From: Chloroflexota bacterium
GTDB taxonomy: Bacteria; Chloroflexota; Dehalococcoidia; Lucifugimonadales; Lucifugimonadaceae
NCBI GenBank assembly: GCA_016210435.1
Contig: JACQUF010000338.1
Span: 1-6,429, forward strand
DNA length: 6,429 bases
Direction: 5' to 3'
Shown: positions 1-5,336 of the stretch, piece after piece
Numbering within the stretch: the stretch's first letter is position 1
Layout of the letters: each line of letters opens with the position of its first letter
The notes under the pieces: model-generated
What the model was told of the DNA's origin: nothing
The model's input: only the letters and a program-made list of their open reading frames with translations
Database searches by the model: none
Made by a program: the position numbers and the translations under genes

Positions 1-152
1 CCCACAGACCGCGTCACCATGGACCCTTCCATATAGAGAATGTTCATGGTCATCTGCCGCGGCATCATGGCGATTCCCATGTACAGGACCATCGTCATGA
101 CCGCGGTAGCGGCGAGTCCTGCAATAACTGCCGCCCCGGCGTCCCACTCCAT
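1..152 (-). CDS. Methionine-rich small membrane protein, N-terminal part (cut by window edge)
   Basis: Reading leftward, an ATG at 152-150 opens a frame that stays open for 50 codons to the window edge. A good ribosome-binding site, GGGAG, lies at 163-159 with a 6-nt spacer. The protein begins MEWDAGAAVIAGLAATAVMT and has one hydrophobic stretch at about residues 7-30, so it is probably an integral membrane protein with its N-terminus near the first helix. Ten of the 50 visible residues are Met, densest at residues 19-45 (including MMPRQMTM). I do not recognise a named family. Short multi-helix membrane proteins that start this way are common in Chloroflexota and Actinobacteria, and most are uncharacterised. 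It is divergent from the Crp-like regulator gene across 224 bp, so the regulator could control it. A Met-rich surface can bind copper in some proteins, but nothing here proves that. Confidence 0.7.
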   Translation of the reverse strand, partial: MEWDAGAAVIAGLAATAVMTMVLYMGIAMMPRQMTMNILYMEGSMVTRSV

Positions 153-200
153 CGTTCACTCCCTGCACAGAGGTCCGTGCTCTATCAACGCGCTGTTCAA

Positions 201-218
201 TGCCAACCCCTGCCAACC
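201..218. repeat. Two direct copies of TGCCAACC in helical phase
   Basis: TGCCAACC occurs at 201-208 and again at 211-218, exactly 10 bp apart, so both copies lie on the same face of the helix. They are 49-66 bp upstream of the leftward membrane-protein start. Read on the minus strand, each contains TTGGCA, which resembles a -35 element. They could be a pair of activator half-sites or just the -35 region of that gene; the -10 match downstream is poor. Confidence 0.3.
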
Positions 219-288
219 GGTGGTGCGCGATTCCTACGGCTGCCACTGGCCAATATTGACGAGCGTAGAAGGCGGGGCCCGGGAAAAA

Positions 289-304
289 TGTCGGCCCGGC
301 GACA
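289..304. promoter_or_regulatory. Palindromic operator candidate A (TGTCG-N6-CGACA) upstream of the Crp-like gene
   Basis: The 16 bp TGTCGGCCCGGCGACA are a perfect 5+5 dyad around a 6-bp spacer. This is the geometry of Crp-type operators (E. coli CRP: TGTGA-N6-TCACA), with the inner two bases of each half changed. It lies 73 bp upstream of the regulator ATG and overlaps its predicted -35 hexamer. A second copy (13 of 16 bases identical) lies at 3027-3042 before the lipoprotein gene. I infer it to be the autoregulatory site of the Crp-like protein. Its centre is about 38-41 bp before the likely transcription start, compatible with class II activation or with repression. Confidence 0.45.
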
Positions 305-327
305 CTTCTCCGTCCCCGGCATCTAAC
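299..327 (+). promoter_or_regulatory. Weak sigma-70-like promoter for the Crp-like gene
   Basis: A -35-like GCGACA (299-304, four of six matches) is followed after 17 bp by a -10-like TCTAAC (322-327, four of six matches). This would start transcription near 334-338, about 40 nt before the ATG at 377. The poor hexamers, and the overlap of the -35 with dyad A, fit a promoter that depends on or is blocked by a bound regulator. Confidence 0.35.
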
Positions 328-362
328 TCAACGGGACTCATGATGGGGACCCGTGAGCGACC

Positions 363-368
363 AGGGGG
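363..368 (+). promoter_or_regulatory. Ribosome-binding site that favours the ATG at 377
   Basis: AGGGGG ends 8 nt before the ATG at 377. The upstream in-frame GTG at 353 has only a GGGGA placed 3 nt away, too close to work well, so 377 is the preferred start. Confidence 0.55.
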
Positions 369-376
369 TGCGAGAA

Positions 377-1051
377 ATGACGACCGCGACTGAATACCTT
401 CACCGGGTCGAGATTTTCAGGGACCTGCCCATGGAATATCTGGAATCACTCTTCCACGGTCTACGGATGCGGGAATGTCGGCGGCATACCATCCTTTTCA
501 CGCCAGACGAGCCGGCGGAGCGCCTTTTCATCCTCAAGTCGGGCCAGGTTGAGATCTACCGGCTGACCGAGAGCGGGAAGCGGCTGGTGACGCGCCGCAT
601 CGGCCCGATGGGCATCTTCGGGGAGATGTCCCTGGCCGGACAGTCAATGCAGGGCTGCTTCGCCGAAGCAACCGCCGACAGCCTTGTGTGTGCCGCTACA
701 CGTGAGGACGTATTCAAGCTGCTGACCCAAAAACCCCATGTAGCCATCCGGCTTCTGGAAGCCGTTGGCCGGCGAGTCCAGGTCCTGGAGGACCAGTTGG
801 AAGCGGTCGTTTTCAGTCCCGTGCGAGTGCGTCTCGCCAGGTTCCTCCTCGGCAATGCCAGGCCTCACGGAGAGATCGAAGGATATACGCATGCCGATAT
901 CGGGGACAGTATTGGAGCCCTGCGCCAGACAGTTACCGAGACGTTGAGCGAAATGCAGGCCCAGGGCCTCGTCGAGGTGGGCCACCGCTGGATCCGACTT
1001 CTGGACCGCGCAGGACTCACGGAACTATCCGGGGGTGGCAAGCAAGGTTAA
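377..1051 (+). CDS. Crp/Fnr-family transcriptional regulator
   Basis: This 224-residue protein has the full Crp/Fnr layout and usual length. Residues 13-120 form a cyclic-nucleotide-type beta-roll (RLFILKSGQVEIYRL, IFGEMSLAG). A long dimerisation helix covers about 124-155. The C-terminal winged helix has its helix-turn-helix at about 171-201 (THADIGDSIGALRQTVTETL). The Glu of the binding pocket is present (E83), but the Arg-Ser that holds the cAMP phosphate in E. coli CRP aligns with Q92-G93, so cAMP binding is doubtful. The N-terminal Cys cluster of Fnr is missing; only C34, C94 and C105 exist. In the recognition helix R183 is kept, while the residues matching CRP E181 and R185 are Gln and Glu, so the DNA site should differ from TGTGA. 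The effector is unknown. An alternative GTG start at 353 would add 8 residues. The gene is convergent with the lipoprotein gene and divergent from the membrane-protein gene. Confidence 0.93.
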   Translation: MTTATEYLHRVEIFRDLPMEYLESLFHGLRMRECRRHTILFTPDEPAERLFILKSGQVEIYRLTESGKRLVTRRIGPMGIFGEMSLAGQSMQGCFAEATADSLVCAATREDVFKLLTQKPHVAIRLLEAVGRRVQVLEDQLEAVVFSPVRVRLARFLLGNARPHGEIEGYTHADIGDSIGALRQTVTETLSEMQAQGLVEVGHRWIRLLDRAGLTELSGGGKQG

Positions 1052-1057
1052 TACGGA

Positions 1058-1092
1058 GGGTCTCGATCATCCGGTCGGCCGTCGAGATGCCC
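1058..1092 (+). terminator. Possible terminator hairpin after the Crp-like gene
   Basis: Seven bases after the stop, GGG-TCTCGA (1058-1066) can pair with TCGAGA-TG-CCC (1082-1092), with a 2-nt bulge. A small inner CCG-GT-CGG hairpin sits in the loop. There is no T-run afterwards, so this is at best a non-canonical terminator or a 3'-end stabiliser. Confidence 0.3.
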
Positions 1093-1310
1093 GTGGGCCC
1101 AGCGGAGGATGGAGTTCGGGAGTCGCCGGCGGAAGTGCACACCTCGCGCCGGTCGGTGCATCTGATTTGTGACGGTCCGGGCGCGGAGGCAATCGGATCG
1201 GTCCGGCCCGGCAGATGGTTGATGACCGAGCGTAGGTGGAGATATTCGAGATGAGCGAGCAGGTCCGCACTCCGGATGCTCGTTACGCTCGGGGTGCTTG
1301 TGCATGCGCG

Positions 1311-1334
1311 GGGCGTGGCCGATTGACCACGCCC
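1311..1334 (-). terminator. GC-rich hairpin downstream of the lipoprotein gene
   Basis: GGGCGTGG (1311-1318) pairs perfectly with CCACGCCC (1327-1334) around an 8-nt loop. Two more pairs form below a bulged G. It begins about 28 nt after the stop of the leftward lipoprotein gene. No T-run follows on either strand, so the terminator role is inferred from position and stability only. Confidence 0.4.
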
Positions 1335-1340
1335 GCAGAT

Positions 1341-1355
1341 GAGTCCGCAGGACTC
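1341..1355 (-). terminator. Second short hairpin directly after the lipoprotein stop codon
   Basis: GAGTCC (1341-1346) and GGACTC (1350-1355) form a perfect 6-bp stem with a 3-nt loop, only 7 nt past the lipoprotein stop. Together with the neighbouring hairpin at 1311-1334 it forms a tandem pair that probably marks the transcript end. Confidence 0.4.
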
Positions 1356-1362
1356 TCAATAC

Positions 1363-2925
1363 CTACGATTCCGGGAACGGGATGGACCCGAGATGCGGGC
1401 CGATCCAGTTCAGCTCATTCGCCAGGTGCATGGCGCCCCCGGCAACAAACCGATCACTTGTGACCTTCCAGGACTTTCCGTCCCACTTGATCTCTTCGGC
1501 GGGAACGGTCAACTTGCCGGCCATCGGAGGAGGGGGAGTGTTTGCAGGGTGGTAGAAGACCGGGGCGGGGAGGTTCTTTTCCCATTCCCCTGCCATGGCC
1601 CCGTCCTTGCCAGGGGGCGCCGAGAGCTGCATGCCCGCGAGGCTGATCGTCGCCTCATAAAAGGCGTGCAACGCCCTTCCGGCGCCTTCCCGCGCAGCCT
1701 CCGGTCCCCTCTGGAAGGCGCTGCTGAATCCGCCGATGATCCAGGCAACGTCGTCTGCCGAATAGGTGTCCTTCGAATTGAAGACCCCGTATTTCGGGTC
1801 GAAGTCCCCGAGAAGCCTTGCCAGAACGCCGTTGGTTGCGGCGATATAGTCGTCCTCGCCGAGACCGCTGCCCGCAGCGATCAGGCCGGCTACGGCCGCA
1901 GCTTCTTCAACCACGTCGACGCTACTTCGGGTCTTGAGGCTCTCCGCGATTTCGCTGGCCCGGTCGAGGGCCGCCTTTTTCACGTCCTGGTTCTGGGCGG
2001 TCGATGCCCGGTAGGCAAGCGCTCGGATTGCCGCCGCAGCCTCCCGTGCGTCTTCGGGGGCCCGCGACGCAAGGGCATTCATCAGGTCGGTGGCCAGCTT
2101 GTCGAACATCGGCACCATGTCAGGGTTCATGTACGGACCGGAGGCTGCGAGCCCCGCGATATCCGAGAGCGCGTGCAGCATGACCCAGTTACCGGCGTAG
2201 TCCAATGTCCCGTCCGAATCGCGGTACAGACCGTCCGGACCCATGAGTACTTTCATGGCGTACTGCGCCTGCATCTGGGCCAGCATGTTAACCATCACGC
2301 CCATGAACCGCTGCTGCGCGCCGAAGTCTGACGTGGGCGTACCGAAGTGCGGATTGGCGAAGTTGTGGGCCCACTGGCTCTCCTTGAGCATCGTCTCGGC
2401 CTGGCCGCGCACGGACACGGTCGTGTCGAACGTTTCCGGCTTGAGGCGCATGCCATGGAAGTCCATCGGATCGAATTTCATCGGGTCATTGGCGAGGGCT
2501 GGGCTGCCCGACTTGTAGACCGCCTGGAGCGGCGCCATGTTCTGCGGGACCACAATCCGGTCATTCGGGTTCTGGCCCACCATCTGCATCGCGGCCTGCA
2601 GCATGTCCATGGGCGGCTCGAACGGGATTCCCGCCCCGGATGCCATCACGAAGGGGCCGAAGTGATCTCTCGAAAGCCAGTAGGCTTGCCAGACTAATGC
2701 GCCCCGCGAGAACTCCGGGTCGCCGCCCTCTATTCCGCTGCCCTGAACTTCGGGAGCTTGTTGGGTAGGTGTCGCCGTTGGAGAAGGCGCCAATGTTGGC
2801 GCCTGGACAACGGGCGCCGGGGTCGGCGTTGGGCTCGCTCCCCCGCACGCGGCGGCCAGTACGCCAACCACCGCGCCGGATACAAGACCAATCTTCAGAT
2901 TCCTGGGCGTAAATCGGAATAACAC
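1363..2925 (-). CDS. Large Met-rich lipoprotein of unknown function
   Basis: The frame encodes a secreted, lipid-anchored protein of about 520 residues. It starts at a GTG (2925-2923) preceded by GGTGGA with a 7-nt spacer. This gives a well-sized signal peptide: a basic start (LFRFTPRNLK), a hydrophobic core and a lipobox ending LAAAC, with the lipidated Cys at residue 27. GTG codons at 2937 and 2991 are alternative starts. Residues 30-66 are a Pro/Thr/Ala linker typical of Chloroflexota surface proteins. A Met-rich part follows (PPMDMLQAAMQM and similar, to about residue 230), then a mostly helical region with Ala-rich helices to about residue 420, which may be a helical-repeat or alpha/alpha-barrel fold. 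A short Pro-rich and Trp-containing tail ends the protein. I recognise no catalytic motif and no CxxCH haem site. It is convergent with the Crp-like gene and divergent from the permease operon. A predicted Crp-type dyad lies 102-117 bp upstream of its start. Confidence 0.88.
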   Translation of the reverse strand: MLFRFTPRNLKIGLVSGAVVGVLAAACGGASPTPTPAPVVQAPTLAPSPTATPTQQAPEVQGSGIEGGDPEFSRGALVWQAYWLSRDHFGPFVMASGAGIPFEPPMDMLQAAMQMVGQNPNDRIVVPQNMAPLQAVYKSGSPALANDPMKFDPMDFHGMRLKPETFDTTVSVRGQAETMLKESQWAHNFANPHFGTPTSDFGAQQRFMGVMVNMLAQMQAQYAMKVLMGPDGLYRDSDGTLDYAGNWVMLHALSDIAGLAASGPYMNPDMVPMFDKLATDLMNALASRAPEDAREAAAAIRALAYRASTAQNQDVKKAALDRASEIAESLKTRSSVDVVEEAAAVAGLIAAGSGLGEDDYIAATNGVLARLLGDFDPKYGVFNSKDTYSADDVAWIIGGFSSAFQRGPEAAREGAGRALHAFYEATISLAGMQLSAPPGKDGAMAGEWEKNLPAPVFYHPANTPPPPMAGKLTVPAEEIKWDGKSWKVTSDRFVAGGAMHLANELNWIGPHLGSIPFPES

Positions 2926-2932
2926 CTGACGT

Positions 2933-2938
2933 TCCACC
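2933..2938 (-). promoter_or_regulatory. Ribosome-binding site that favours the GTG at 2925
   Basis: On the minus strand GGTGGA lies 7 nt before the GTG at 2925-2923. The other GTG codons (2937, 2991) lack a comparable site, and the 2925 start gives the most normal signal-peptide length. Confidence 0.4.
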
Positions 2939-3001
2939 CCATTCCAAACACGTTTTTGGCCCGGCCGCGTGTCTGGCCGGCGCGGCCCCACCGATCTGAC
3001 G

Positions 3002-3032
3002 GTAATAGCCCCCGGATGGGATGGGATGTCGG
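3002..3032 (-). promoter_or_regulatory. Weak promoter candidate for the lipoprotein gene
   Basis: On the minus strand a -35-like CCGACA (3032-3027, four of six) is followed after 19 bp by TATTAC (3007-3002, four of six). Transcription would start near 2995, giving a leader of about 70 nt. The spacing is long and the hexamers are weak. The -35 lies inside dyad B, the same arrangement seen at the Crp-like gene. Confidence 0.25.
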
Positions 3033-3042
3033 CGTGCCGACA
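3027..3042. promoter_or_regulatory. Palindromic operator candidate B (TGTCGGC-GT-GCCGACA)
   Basis: This is a perfect 7+7 dyad around a central GT. It matches candidate A (289-304) in 13 of 16 positions and in all ten half-site bases of TGTCG-N6-CGACA. Its centre lies about 39 bp before the predicted lipoprotein transcription start and it overlaps the -35. It is the most symmetric site in the window and the likeliest target of the Crp-like regulator. Confidence 0.5.
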
Positions 3043-3065
3043 ATTGAAGCACCGCGTCAGACGAA

Positions 3066-3094
3066 TTGTCTCAACGGCCGACGCCCGATCTGAT
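3066..3094 (+). promoter_or_regulatory. Promoter-like sequence ahead of the intergenic hairpin
   Basis: TTGTCT (3066-3071) and TCTGAT (3089-3094) each match the sigma-70 hexamers in four of six positions and are 17 bp apart. A transcript would begin near 3101, just before the hairpin at 3110-3160, and could be a small RNA or a long permease leader. Such partial matches occur by chance. Confidence 0.22.
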
Positions 3095-3109
3095 CACCCT
3101 GGCGGTAGT

Positions 3110-3160
3110 GGCGCCCTGCCTGAACAGGCGGGTCCATGACTACCAGACCCGGCAGGCGCC
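3110..3160 (+). ncRNA. Structured element: bulged 14-bp hairpin with an alternative fold (possible small RNA or leader)
   Basis: Three consecutive helices can stack: GGCGCC (3110-3115) with GGCGCC (3155-3160), TGCC (3117-3120) with GGCA (3151-3154), and GGGT (3130-3133) with ACCC (3147-3150). There is a single-base bulge, a 9-nt bulge and a 13-nt loop. A competing hairpin GCCT-GAAC-AGGC (3118-3129) uses the same left-hand bases, so two folds exclude each other. A further GC-rich stretch and GGTATTTT (3174-3180) follow, which is weakly terminator-like. I match it to no known RNA family. Confidence 0.25.
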
Positions 3161-3241
3161 CGCTCGCGCGCCGGGTATTTTCGCAACAATCGTAGTGGCG
3201 GACGCTGTGAGTGAGCCGAATTCACTGGGACATCGTGAGCG

Positions 3242-3351
3242 CGATCGGCGTTGGGTCGATCCGTGTAGCCGACATGTGAGTTCGTAGTTTTTGACCGCCC
3301 CGGCCGCCGATGCTAGACTCCCGGCCACTTCAGCGGATCGACCGCCGATCG
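3242..3351. repeat. 18-bp inverted repeat bracketing the permease promoter
   Basis: The left arm is CGATCGGCG (3242-3250), then TTGG, then GTCGATCCG (3255-3263). The right arm CGGATCGACCGCCGATCG (3334-3351) is its exact complement without the TTGG. The 70 bp between the arms contain the -35 and -10 of the permease promoter. A third copy of the GGATCGA core follows at 3352-3358. The arms may be paired regulator sites able to loop the promoter DNA, or remnants of a small element. Confidence 0.6.
3291..3319 (+). promoter_or_regulatory. Strong sigma-70 promoter of the permease operon
   Basis: TTGACC (3291-3296, five of six) is separated by 17 bp from TAGACT (3314-3319, four of six). The -10 is preceded by TG plus one base, an extended -10. 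Transcription should start near 3327, giving a leader of about 52 nt that contains the right arm of the inverted repeat and the ribosome site. It is the best promoter match in the window. Confidence 0.7.
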
Positions 3352-3365
3352 GGATCGAAGCTATT

Positions 3366-3370
3366 GGGGG
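3366..3370 (+). promoter_or_regulatory. Ribosome-binding site for the TTG start of the first permease
   Basis: GGGGG ends 8 nt before the TTG at 3379. No ATG or GTG occurs in frame near the expected N-terminus, so this site supports the TTG start. Confidence 0.5.
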
Positions 3371-3378
3371 CGACGTAG

Positions 3379-4338
3379 TTGCGCCGATACCTTCTGAAAC
3401 GGCTTCTACTTGCGATACCGACTATCGTTGGCGTAACGGTCCTGATTTTCATCGTCATGCGAGTGTTGCCAGGGGATCCACTGGCGATCATCTTCGGGGA
3501 GAACACCGGGATCTATGTCTTGACGGAGGAACAACTGCAAGCCTCCCGTCGCAGCCTGGGTCTTGACAAGCCGCTATACGCCCAGTATTTCGCCTGGATG
3601 GGTGACGTTCTCAGAGGCGATTTCGGCAGGTCGTTTTGGCGTCCTGATCCGGTACGCGAGATTATTGTTCGGCGCGGCGCTATTTCGGCCCAGATCGCGC
3701 TGATGGCGGTTGCGATATCGTGGGTGGTCGGTCTGCCTATCGGAATTCTGAGCGCGGTCCGCAGAAATTCAACTCTCGATTACGTCTCGCGGTTCCTGGT
3801 AACGCTGTTCATGGCAGTGCCTAGTTTCTGGCTCGGCCTGACATTTATCCTGATTACCGTGATATTTTTCACGTGGAAGCCACCCATAACCGTGAACTAT
3901 CTCTGGACGGATCCCTTAAAGAATCTTCAAATGACAATCGGCCCTGCGATCGCGATGGGAATCGGGCTGGGCGCGTTCATCGCGCGCATGAACCGTACTA
4001 CCCTCCTTGAGGTGATTCGGGAAGACTACGTCCGGACGGCACGCGCAAAAGGCCTGACCGAGCGAGTCGTGATCCTCCGGCATGCGCTGAAAAATTCATT
4101 ACTGCCGGTCGTTACGGTATCGGGACTGCAACTGGCCGGACTATTGGGCGGGTCAGTCGCGGTGGAGAGGGCATTCGGCGTGCCGGGCCTGGGGACCGCG
4201 CTCGTCCAGGCCATCACCGAGCGGGATTGGATGGTCATCCAGAATCTCGTTCTGCTGTACGCGGTGATCTTCGTGTTTGTCAACCTGGCAATCGATCTGG
4301 CCTATGGCTGGATAGACCCACGGGTACGCTACGGGTAG
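3379..4338 (+). CDS. ABC transporter permease, DppB/OppB type
   Basis: This 319-residue inner-membrane protein is one half of the channel of a peptide/nickel-type ABC importer. It begins with the family's standard N-terminus (RRYLLKRLLLAIPTIVGVT, first membrane helix at about residues 9-29) and the LPGDP motif at 30-34. An external loop carrying EEQLQASRRSLGLDKPLYAQY is followed by the BPD_transp_1 core from about residue 98 with five more helices. The EAA loop that contacts the ATPase is at about 211-246 (DYVRTARAKGLTERVVILRH). The C-terminus IDPRVRYG is typical. Length matches the family. The start is a TTG, chosen because of the N-terminal motif and the GGGGG site 8 nt upstream. The second permease follows after 22 bp and is surely co-transcribed. 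The substrate cannot be read from permeases alone: peptides, nickel, sugars or opines are all possible. Confidence 0.95.
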   Translation: MRRYLLKRLLLAIPTIVGVTVLIFIVMRVLPGDPLAIIFGENTGIYVLTEEQLQASRRSLGLDKPLYAQYFAWMGDVLRGDFGRSFWRPDPVREIIVRRGAISAQIALMAVAISWVVGLPIGILSAVRRNSTLDYVSRFLVTLFMAVPSFWLGLTFILITVIFFTWKPPITVNYLWTDPLKNLQMTIGPAIAMGIGLGAFIARMNRTTLLEVIREDYVRTARAKGLTERVVILRHALKNSLLPVVTVSGLQLAGLLGGSVAVERAFGVPGLGTALVQAITERDWMVIQNLVLLYAVIFVFVNLAIDLAYGWIDPRVRYG

Positions 4339-4345
4339 CTCTCGT

Positions 4346-4349
4346 GGAG
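4346..4349 (+). promoter_or_regulatory. Ribosome-binding site for the TTG start of the second permease
   Basis: GGAG lies 11 nt before the TTG at 4361, a slightly long spacing. The next in-frame candidate, ATG at 4403, has only GGCGG directly against it, so the TTG is preferred. Confidence 0.4.
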
Positions 4350-4360
4350 AAATTACTGGC

Positions 4361-5311
4361 TTGAGCGTAACGGAGGAATCGCGCACCGTCGTTGCCCGGC
4401 GGATGCCCGAGCGGGCCCCAAGCCACGGTCTTGTCGAGCTCCCGCTGGTGGCATCCCGCGCGCTGATCGGAGTACTTGCCAGATTTTCCAGGTCCTCTCT
4501 CCTTGGCGCCGGCTCGATTGCGTTCCTGATCATTCTGGTCTTCGTGGCGATATTCGCCGACCAGATCGCTCCGTATGGTCCGCTGGTCGCTGATTACACG
4601 GCGCTGATCCATCCTCCATCGCTTGCCCATCTCGCCGGCACGGACAACCTGGGACGAGACGCCTTGAGCCGTGTGATCATCGGGGCCCGCACGACACTCT
4701 TTGTCGCTTTCACGTCGATCGCCATTGGCGAAGCTGTGGGTTCTGCCTGGGGAGTGATCAGCGGCTACGCGGGCGGCCGCTTTGATCTGCTCAGCCAGCG
4801 TTTTCTTGACGTCTTGATGGCATTTCCCGGAGTGATCCTGGCGCTGCTCCTGCTGGTAGCTCTGAGCGCAGGCGTCGACACAATCATCATCGCGATCGCT
4901 GTCACCAGGGTCCCAGGCACCGCCAGGGTCATACGCTCGGTCGTGCTCTCGGTTCGGGAAATGGACTTTGTGACGTCGGCTCGCGCGATAGGCGCGTCTC
5001 CGGCGCGCGTGATGGCCTTTCACGTGGCGCCGCAGGTCGTGGCGCCACTGCTGGTGATTTTTGCATCTGGCCTCGGCGGCGCGATATTTGCCGAAGCCGC
5101 GCTGAGTTTCCTCGGTCTTGGCATACCGCCGCCAGCGCCCAGCTGGGGCAACATGCTTGGAGGAATCCTCGTTACGTCGTTCAATCCCCCGTGGTGGCTG
5201 GTGGTTGTGCCAGGACTGGCGATCACATTCACAATACTTGCGCTGAACCTCTTTGGCGACGCCCTGCGCGACTACCTCGATCCAAAACTTCGGGGCCGGC
5301 TCCAGCAATAA
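4361..5311 (+). CDS. ABC transporter permease, DppC/OppC type
   Basis: The 316-residue protein is the partner channel subunit of the preceding DppB-type permease. A cytoplasmic N-terminal tail of about 45 residues leads into the first membrane helix (about 47-67) with the OppC_N-type pattern FADQIAPYGP. The family signature GTDNLGRDALSRVIIGART lies at 93-111. The transport core has further helices, and the EAA loop is at about 200-232 (MDFVTSARAIGASPARVMAF). The segment AEAALSFLGLGIPPPAPSWG (244-263) and the end LRDYLDPKLRGR are typical of DppC. It starts at a TTG and ends 25 bp before the propeller gene. No ATPase or solute-binding protein gene lies between or upstream. The starting residue is the only uncertain point; ATG 4403 would remove 14 residues. 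Confidence 0.95.
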   Translation: MSVTEESRTVVARRMPERAPSHGLVELPLVASRALIGVLARFSRSSLLGAGSIAFLIILVFVAIFADQIAPYGPLVADYTALIHPPSLAHLAGTDNLGRDALSRVIIGARTTLFVAFTSIAIGEAVGSAWGVISGYAGGRFDLLSQRFLDVLMAFPGVILALLLLVALSAGVDTIIIAIAVTRVPGTARVIRSVVLSVREMDFVTSARAIGASPARVMAFHVAPQVVAPLLVIFASGLGGAIFAEAALSFLGLGIPPPAPSWGNMLGGILVTSFNPPWWLVVVPGLAITFTILALNLFGDALRDYLDPKLRGRLQQ

Positions 5312-5336
5312 CCGTTGATCCCGTCAGTCGCCGCAG

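Larger units (their letters stand above)
1052..1362. other. Convergent intergenic region without a gene
   Basis: This 311-bp gap separates the stop of the Crp-like gene from the stop of the leftward lipoprotein gene. Reading frames here give Arg/Pro/His-rich peptides without family character and without convincing ribosome sites. It holds hairpins at 1058-1092, 1311-1334 and 1341-1355, plus a 9-bp inverted repeat CCGAGCGTA (1226-1234) / TACGCTCGG (1284-1292) with a 49-bp loop. I see no tRNA or known RNA family. Confidence 0.6.
2926..3378. other. Divergent intergenic control region, 453 bp
   Basis: No protein gene is credible here. The region holds the lipoprotein promoter candidate and dyad B on its left. 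The middle has a promoter-like sequence and a bulged hairpin (3110-3160). On its right are the permease promoter (3291-3319) and an 18-bp inverted repeat around that promoter. GGATG is repeated three times in tandem at 3014-3028. Confidence 0.6.

Noticed and set aside
40..393. Rightward open frame of 117 codons across the left divergent region
   Set aside because: It overlaps the better-supported leftward membrane-protein gene, has no ribosome site, and runs through the promoter region of the Crp-like gene.
1048..1359. Leftward frame of 103 codons in the convergent gap
   Set aside because: It is rich in Arg, Pro and His, overlaps the hairpins and the end of the Crp-like gene, and has no ribosome-binding site.
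1339..2331. Rightward open frame of 330 codons antisense to the lipoprotein gene
   Set aside because: The product is rich in Arg, His and Gly with no family character, and it lies wholly opposite a gene with a clear signal peptide and linker. It is a high-GC mirror frame.
3110..3160. tRNA-like reading of the intergenic hairpin
   Set aside because: There is no acceptor stem of the right length, no T-loop consensus and no anticodon arm geometry.
3210..3226. AGTGA-N7-TCACT, resembling a classical CRP site
   Set aside because: The spacer is 7 rather than 6 bp and the outer bases do not match TGTGA/TCACA. The TGTCG dyads fit better and occur twice.
3268..3274. GCCGACA half-site near the permease promoter
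   Set aside because: The other half at the proper distance (ATCCG) matches TGTCG in only two of five bases, so I do not count it as a third operator.
4280..5308. Leftward open frame of 342 codons antisense to the DppC-type permease
   Set aside because: The permease is unmistakable. The antisense product is dominated by Arg, His, Asp and Gln and resembles nothing known.
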